Positions 59,768-64,000 of a stretch of DNA of 64,000 nucleotides are shown here, in pieces. The DNA lies in contig NZ_FMYB01000020.1 of the NCBI RefSeq assembly GCF_900104155.1, positions 1 through 64,000 on the forward strand. The letters run 5' to 3'. The stretch is from Butyrivibrio sp. INlla16 (GTDB lineage Bacteria; Bacillota; Clostridia; Lachnospirales; Lachnospiraceae). The notes beneath the pieces are model-generated. The model was not told the origin of the DNA and searched no databases. It saw only the letters and a program-made list of their open reading frames with translations. The position numbers and the translations under genes were made by a program. Every line of letters starts with the position of its first letter. Within the stretch, counting starts at the first letter, position 1.

Positions 59768-61207
59768 TCAAAGCGAAAGGTCATGGCTTCTCTTTTTTGT
59801 ACGGGCTTCGCACTGTTTCATGAACAGATCCCTGCTCTGCGGCTTCATGAATTTTTCTAACTGCTTCAGGTCGTGATCAAGAGCGGATATGTTAGCTTTA
59901 TGCGTACTGTATTTTCTGTACAGACCGGATAATTTTGTGCTCAGTTCCTCACGATGGTATTGAAGACCTGCGAGCGCTTCAGATGTCATATCTTTTGGAT
60001 TGATTCCGTGCTTTCGAAGGACATTGACACCACCGGTATAGTATATGAGCTGAGAATCGTGATTACGCTCATATGCATCCTTGTTTTTGGATTTTATGTA
60101 CGCTCTGTGGTATTTTAGATTGTCCAGATAGTAGCCTGCATACTGGATGACATCATCCAGGTCATGGACTTCATGTTCAAGGTCAGAGATTTTGCTGCAC
60201 GTCTCATCTCTGAGCCTGCGTTCTTCGGTCAGCTTCTGACGGATTGCTTCAGGATCTCCTTCGGCTGCCATAATGGAACATGCAGTTTTGAGATTCTGAT
60301 TTTTTGCCCATCTGGTCAGTCCGGGACTTTCAAGGAATTTCTTCTCTGATATATTAATCATTGTGCCGTGGGACTGGATTGTACCAGGAGCTTTTTCTTT
60401 GACAGGTGCAGTTGTGTTTTGTTCCGTCCTGGAATTAACAATTGCGTCAATTCTTTCAGTTATTTTTTCTCTTGTATAATCAGAGCCAAGAGATCTGGAA
60501 GAACCTCTGACAAATCTGTCCTTGTTTTCGGGGCGGAAGCTGATATATTTGCCGGTCTTACCACTCAGGTCATCACCTTTGATTTCATAGTCCATAGCTT
60601 TCATGTTCGTGATAAATTCAGTGTATGAGGTTGATGTCTGTATGCATGAATCTATGTCCATGCGGATTATGTCTTTCCATGAGTTTTTGTTCTTTCGGCT
60701 CATCCATTCCTTGTATTTCAATCCTTTGCTTTTATCCTGGTCCGGTTCTATCACCGAAAGGCTATTTTCCCTGCAAAGCTCATCGCTTGTATTTCTGAGG
60801 TTGTAATAGGTCTTCCTGCAGTCGTTGTATCGATGGTGGTCAACGTTATCTACCGCACAGAAAATGATATGATTGTGAAGAAATTCATGATCCAGATGTG
60901 TTGCCAGAATGTATGAATACCTTCCGTCGAATAACCGGTCCATCAGGTCGATACCGATCTGATGAATCTGCTCCGGTGTACCTTCGCCCGGCGCAAAAGA
61001 CTGGATGATATGATAAGCGGAATTGCTGTCAGCTCTATCAGACCTGGCAGCTGTTGACAGAGCCATCTCGAAGTCAAGATCAGCGGTATGCCGTCCGCAG
61101 CCATAGGTCGTGACATATTGCTCATCAGCTGTTTTCTTTCCATTGCATATATAGTTGACGGATTTCATAACCTTACCTTTGATGCAATGGATCTTTGTAA
61201 TTGCCAT
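59768..61207 (-). CDS. Relaxase / mobilization nuclease (MobP-like)
   Basis: A 479-residue DNA nickase that starts conjugal transfer at oriT. The N-terminal relaxase core has ITKIHCIKGKVMKSVNYI, and the His-triad motif III is ILATHLDHEFLHNHIIFCAVD. The nicking Tyr is probably one of the early tyrosines (VNYICN). C-terminal to about residue 190 are helical segments and a basic region (FRPENKDRFVRGSSRSLG). The end is a coiled coil. ATG 61207 has GGAGGAGATGG upstream and overlaps mobC by 43 bp. No secretion genes are present, so a helper element is needed. Confidence 0.9.
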   Translation of the reverse strand: MAITKIHCIKGKVMKSVNYICNGKKTADEQYVTTYGCGRHTADLDFEMALSTAARSDRADSNSAYHIIQSFAPGEGTPEQIHQIGIDLMDRLFDGRYSYILATHLDHEFLHNHIIFCAVDNVDHHRYNDCRKTYYNLRNTSDELCRENSLSVIEPDQDKSKGLKYKEWMSRKNKNSWKDIIRMDIDSCIQTSTSYTEFITNMKAMDYEIKGDDLSGKTGKYISFRPENKDRFVRGSSRSLGSDYTREKITERIDAIVNSRTEQNTTAPVKEKAPGTIQSHGTMINISEKKFLESPGLTRWAKNQNLKTACSIMAAEGDPEAIRQKLTEERRLRDETCSKISDLEHEVHDLDDVIQYAGYYLDNLKYHRAYIKSKNKDAYERNHDSQLIYYTGGVNVLRKHGINPKDMTSEALAGLQYHREELSTKLSGLYRKYSTHKANISALDHDLKQLEKFMKPQSRDLFMKQCEARTKKRSHDLSL

Positions 61208-61497
61208 ATTTTTTCCATCTCCTCCTTTAACTGAGCTATGTCCTTCAGATAAATGCTTCCTGATGTGTTCGTCACTTTTGCAATCTGGTTAATGTTGCTG
61301 CCGATTCTGCTGAGTGATGTGCTGATTTCTCTCAGCTCGGAAAAATCGACTACAAATACATTTCCGTGAATGATCAGGCTGCGTAAAAATTGTTCACGAT
61401 TGCGTGACGGAGTCAGGGCAACTTTTTTATCAAGGATTGTTTTTTCTCTGTCACTTAGTCGAACTTTGACTTCATGTGTTCGTTCTCTTTTTGCCAT
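61165..61497 (-). CDS. mobC: MobC-like relaxosome protein
   Basis: A 110-residue basic protein with a ribbon-helix-helix start (THEVKVRLSDREKTILDKKV) and the MobC pattern SLSRIGSNINQIAKVTNTSG. It binds near oriT and helps the relaxase reach the nick site. ATG 61497 with AGGAAA upstream gives the usual MobC length; the longer frame to 61671 runs through the hairpin-rich oriT region. It is the first gene of the leftward mobilization operon, and its overlap with the relaxase gene indicates coupled translation. Confidence 0.87.
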   Translation of the reverse strand: MAKRERTHEVKVRLSDREKTILDKKVALTPSRNREQFLRSLIIHGNVFVVDFSELREISTSLSRIGSNINQIAKVTNTSGSIYLKDIAQLKEEMEKIWQLQRSIASKVRL

Positions 61498-61567
61498 GTT
61501 GTTTTCCTTTCTGTGCAGTTGAACTGCACTGTTTGTTATGCCGTATCCGGCATGCTGTATAAGGGGC

Positions 61568-61851
61568 TTGGGGAGTTTCTCCCCAACAAGCAAGAAGGGA
61601 TAGCTTCCGGTATTTTCGGAAGTCATCCCTTCGTATGGAATATGCGCGTATCTCTGAAGGCAAGCGGACATGCTCGCATGTCCATTTGCCGAAGAGCGCG
61701 ACCTCGTGCTGGAACTGCACGAGGGGGCGTGGGGCCCATATTCCAGTGCTTGCTACTACTAAAAAACAGGACTGAAAAGCCATTAAAAAAGAGGCATATA
61801 AGTCTCGGCTGCAAATGGACTTCAGGCTCCATAGGGAGCCTGTATGAAGTC
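61568..61851. other. Probable oriT region with multiple inverted repeats
   Basis: The non-coding region between mobC and the divergent regulator contains TTGGGGAG/CTCCCCAA (61568-61586) and a nested AGGGAT..CTTCCG/CGGAAG..ATCCCT (61596-61630). It also has CTCGTGC/GCACGAG (61703-61723) and GACTTC/GAAGTC (61818-61851) around AGGCTC/GAGCCT-type inner arms. Position next to mobC is typical of oriT. From 61860 to 62054 nothing further is seen. Confidence 0.6.
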
Positions 61852-62054
61852 CTTATCGGCGTATCGGCCGTTTGGTTTCTAACTGCTTTAGGGCGGTGAT
61901 CTTGTTCTGAAAAACATAGACAGAATCCTCCTGATTTTTTATCTTTCTGTAGCTATATACGTAAGAAAATCAGAAGAGGGGACAAATAAGGCATAAATGC
62001 AAAAAGTCCTTCGGGAAAAATGAAAAAATTGCAAAAATGCAAACTTAAAAGAAT

Positions 62055-62083
62055 TTGTTTTTACACAGTGACTCGAATATAAT
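62055..62083 (+). promoter_or_regulatory. Promoter of the XRE regulator operon
   Basis: TTGTTT (62055-62060), 17 bp, TATAAT (62078-62083), followed by a leader of about 90 nt and GGGAGGAG before the TTG start. Confidence 0.75.
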
Positions 62084-62179
62084 TAGCAGAGGCTCATACA
62101 TGGGAGGCCATTCTGAAAATGGTGTGCAGAGTCGTGACAGGATTGGAAACATAGGAAAGACAATTGGGAGGAGTGTTAT

Positions 62180-62710
62180 TTGGAAAAGGAATTTCTACCG
62201 GGCACACTTCGTGACCGTATTCAGGATCTGATGAAAAGCAGGAAGGTGACCCAGAAAGAGCTGGCAGATCTTCTTGGCGTGACAGTGAGTACCATCAGCA
62301 GATTTTTAAGTGGAAGTACCGATAAGTTCGGTAATGAAAATGTTATACGTATCGCAAGAGCATTCAATGTATCTACGGATTTTTTACTGGGAGAGACAGA
62401 TGTCCCTGACAGGAAAAATTATCAGATTTCTGAGTTGGGATTGTCGTCAGAAGCGGCAAGGAATCTGTATAAGGGCAGGGCTGATCAGAGGGTTGTATCC
62501 AGAATGCTTGAGAATAAAAAATATCTTGCTCTTACCAGAATGATATCAAAGTATTTCAATGATACTTTTGCCGCGGGATTTGCGGCGCAGAATGAGCTGT
62601 ATGCATCCCTGAGTGAATTTGTTATAGATAAAGATACCAGTGAAGCTGCTGATGATGTAGCTGATGATCTAAGATACATGCGGACTAATGTATACCAGGC
62701 TGATCTTTAG
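62180..62710 (+). CDS. XRE-family transcriptional regulator of the element
   Basis: A 176-residue DNA-binding protein with TTG start 6 bp after GGGAGGAG. The N-terminal helix-turn-helix is clear: LRDRIQDLMKSRKVTQKELA, then DLLGVTVSTISRFLSG and IARAFNVSTDFLLGETD. The C-terminal 100 residues are helical and not recognised. It is divergent from the mobilization operon across the oriT region, so it probably controls transfer or its own operon, which goes on to a small protein and a sigma factor. Confidence 0.87.
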   Translation: MEKEFLPGTLRDRIQDLMKSRKVTQKELADLLGVTVSTISRFLSGSTDKFGNENVIRIARAFNVSTDFLLGETDVPDRKNYQISELGLSSEAARNLYKGRADQRVVSRMLENKKYLALTRMISKYFNDTFAAGFAAQNELYASLSEFVIDKDTSEAADDVADDLRYMRTNVYQADL

Positions 62711-62728
62711 GGTATTCAGAACCAGTTT

Positions 62729-63013
62729 ATGGCTTCGGTAAAAGAGATTAAGAAGGAAGTCGGGAGTGATCTTGAGAGTGCAAAGAAGCTGACCAGAGAA
62801 ACTGTTCAGAAGATGTTCAATGAGCCTATGGACGAGAATCTGATTCATGAGGACAAGGAAATGGCAATCGAACAGTATGTTGTAGCACCTATCATGCAGG
62901 TGATTAAATCCTGTGGTATTGAAGATACTGAAAAGATTTCTGATTTTGAGCAGGCGCTGAGGGGACTTGTCATGACAACAGTTCCTGACAGGGTGGAAGA
63001 TGGAAACAAGTAA
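62729..63013 (+). CDS. Small acidic protein upstream of the sigma factor
   Basis: A 94-residue helical protein starting at ATG 62729 with only a weak ribosome site, 18 bp after the XRE gene. Segments KEVGSDLESAKKLTRETVQK and EQYVVAPIMQVIKSCGIEDTE have no family that I recognise. It overlaps the sigma-factor gene by 14 bp, a coupling often seen for a regulator and its sigma factor. An anti-sigma or co-regulator role is possible but unproved. Confidence 0.6.
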   Translation: MASVKEIKKEVGSDLESAKKLTRETVQKMFNEPMDENLIHEDKEMAIEQYVVAPIMQVIKSCGIEDTEKISDFEQALRGLVMTTVPDRVEDGNK

Positions 63014-63623
63014 TGACGCGCTCTGCCAGAGAATTCAGCAGGGGGACATGGCTGCCAGAGATATTCTTATTCGTGAGAACTGGAAGCTGGCAGAAAAGAT
63101 AGCTGCACTCATAAAAAAGGAACGCACCGATGTTTCTGAAGAGACTGAGAAAGATATGGTCCAGGAAGGACTCATAGCAATTCTGAAAGCTGCTGAAACT
63201 TATGATGCCGCCAGAGAGGCAGGTTTTGAGACCTACGCTTCGACAGTCATGGAGAATGCCATAAGAGATTACCTGAGAAAACAGACGGCAGCTTTTGATA
63301 TGAGGATGAGTACCATCAGTCTTTCTGATGTGAAAACTGAAGAAAACAGGCAGCATTATATTGACACTGCCTCTAACATTTATACCAAAGACCCTGCGGA
63401 TATATGCGTTCGTAAAGAACTGTTTCTTGCAATATACAGGGCAATCGGTAATGTGACCAGGAGAGGCCAGGTTTATCTGCTATACAGATATGGCTTTGTG
63501 GATGATATGGGACATTCACTTGCTGAGACTGCTGATCATTTCATGCTGAGTGTGAGCAGAGTGGAACGGACAGAGAAAAAAGTTATTGAGCAGTTGCGGG
63601 AGGTTTTCGAATATGGTGTGTAA
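63000..63623 (+). CDS. Sigma-70 family RNA polymerase sigma factor
   Basis: A 207-residue sigma factor lacking region 1. Region 2 has KDMVQEGLIAILKAAETYDA and GFETYASTVMENAIRDYLRK, the core-binding and -10-recognition helices. Region 4 (about 155-205) has VYLLYRYGF, the helix-turn-helix SLAETADHFMLSVSRVERTE and EKKVIEQLRE. It probably directs transcription of element genes. ATG 63000 lies inside the preceding gene with GGTGG upstream. The arsenic-type regulator follows, from its own promoter. Confidence 0.87.
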   Translation: METSNDALCQRIQQGDMAARDILIRENWKLAEKIAALIKKERTDVSEETEKDMVQEGLIAILKAAETYDAAREAGFETYASTVMENAIRDYLRKQTAAFDMRMSTISLSDVKTEENRQHYIDTASNIYTKDPADICVRKELFLAIYRAIGNVTRRGQVYLLYRYGFVDDMGHSLAETADHFMLSVSRVERTEKKVIEQLREVFEYGV

Positions 63624-63630
63624 GAAAACA

Positions 63631-63667
63631 TTGACATTCATCTATGTAAATGATAAACTTCACATAG
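63631..63667 (+). promoter_or_regulatory. ArsR promoter and overlapping operator
   Basis: TTGACA (63631-63636) and TAAACT (63654-63659) are 17 bp apart. The inverted repeat CTATGT (63642-63647) and ACATAG (63662-63667) spans the -10, the usual autorepression layout of ArsR/SmtB regulators. Confidence 0.8.
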
Positions 63668-63695
63668 ACCGCAATCAATGTGAAGGAGGGCTACA

Positions 63696-64000
63696 ATGAC
63701 TGGCAATGAGGTGTCGCTAATCTGTAAGGCAATGTCAGATGAGAACAGGCTGAAAATCATAGAGATGCTGACAAAAGGTGAAAAGTGCGGATGTGATCTT
63801 CTTGATAAGCTGCAGGTTACACAACCTACACTATCTCATCACATGAAGGTACTCTCTGACTGCGGATTGGTAGAGTCCAGAAAAGATGGAAAGTGGAGTC
63901 ATTATTCCATCAACTGCGATATGTTCAGCGATTTCAAAGAATATATTACTGCAATTTCATGCTGTGACTCAGTATCCGGGAAATGCGGATGTAAGAAAGG
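63696..64000 (+). CDS. arsR: ArsR/SmtB-family metalloregulator (cut by window end)
   Basis: The gene runs off the window; 101 residues are visible from ATG 63696, with AAGGAGGG 5 bp upstream. The winged helix has ICKAMSDENRLKIIEML, then GEKCGCDLLDKL and the recognition helix QPTLSHHMKVLSDCGLVESR. The wing is KDGKWSHYSIN. The C-x-C in the GEKCGCDLL helix matches the arsenite or antimonite site ELCVCDL of ArsR. Further cysteines near the end (SCCDSVSGKCGCKK) may bind the same metal. It represses its own promoter until the metal binds. Efflux or reductase genes are expected downstream. Confidence 0.9.
   Translation, partial: MTGNEVSLICKAMSDENRLKIIEMLTKGEKCGCDLLDKLQVTQPTLSHHMKVLSDCGLVESRKDGKWSHYSINCDMFSDFKEYITAISCCDSVSGKCGCKK

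Larger units (their letters stand above)
55932..64000. mobile_element. Integrative mobilizable element in tRNA-Lys, left part (runs off the window)
   Basis: The region begins at the 3' end of tRNA-Lys. It holds, on the minus strand, MobC, relaxase, CHC2 primase, VapE-like ATPase and tyrosine integrase. On the plus strand it holds an XRE regulator, a small protein, a sigma factor and an ArsR regulator. It has an oriT-like hairpin region but no conjugation (type IV secretion) genes in view, which suggests mobilization by a helper. The right attachment site, with a copy of the tRNA 3' end, should lie beyond 64000. Confidence 0.8.

Noticed and set aside
61474-61899. 141-residue plus-strand ORF
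   Set aside because: It crosses the start of mobC and the hairpin-rich oriT candidate, has no ribosome site and no protein-like features.

Overview
The window looks like a chromosome segment of a motile, butyrate-forming Lachnospiraceae bacterium, most like Butyrivibrio, Pseudobutyrivibrio or Roseburia. This rests on the full acetyl-CoA to butyryl-CoA gene set (thl, crt, hbd, bcd, etfB, etfA), a xylan-related GH67 alpha-glucuronidase, frequent TTG starts with strong Shine-Dalgarno sites, several zinc-ribbon membrane proteins, and chemotaxis or flagellar-type signalling genes. The genus is an inference; no 16S rRNA gene is present.

Layout. 1-580: right end of an IS1380-like insertion sequence that cuts an unknown gene. 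700-5560: ROK sugar kinase, rarA, a secreted DUF5722 protein and a DUF4364 regulator whose leader is a hairpin repeat. 5580-7730: tRNA-Thr, then an AT-rich patch with a sigma-28-like promoter, an unknown 364-residue protein and a JAMM-like fragment. 7800-11350: four consecutive zinc-ribbon proteins. 11400-24920: mostly house-keeping and envelope genes (YitT, flavin reductase, a DltB/DltD-like O-acylation pair, a C-terminally anchored surface protein, nth, an M18 aminopeptidase, a CheX-like/CheY pair, lgt, an SDR reductase). 25000-30460: trxB, an SH3b-NlpC/P60 cell-wall hydrolase, GH67 and hpf. 30460-37260: a DnaA-box cluster and then the butyrate genes. Beta-oxidation-type enzymes reduce and dehydrate acetoacetyl-CoA, and Bcd with EtfAB makes butyryl-CoA.

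37320-37820 is the most unusual stretch: two adjoining arrays of about 51-53 bp units, each unit carrying an array-specific inverted repeat, with no coding explanation. It lies upstream of a signalling block (38004-48116): a giant hybrid sensor kinase, a receiver protein, mtnA, a FapA-like protein with about 12 short N-terminal repeats, and an HD-GYP response regulator. These probably form one phosphorelay and cyclic-di-GMP output unit. 48150-55930 carries tRNA-Arg, an RNA methyltransferase, an amidase-like protein without its zinc ligands, rdgB, a phosphoesterase, a nitroreductase, a long Ala/Pro/Glu-rich repeat protein and a tRNA Arg-His-Gln-Lys cluster.

From tRNA-Lys to the right edge is a mobilizable integrated element. 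It has a tyrosine integrase next to the tRNA, VapE-like helicase and CHC2 primase genes, a relaxase and MobC, an oriT-like hairpin region, and a divergent XRE regulator, small protein and sigma factor. An ArsR-type metalloregulator with its operator marks the start of likely arsenic-resistance cargo beyond the window.
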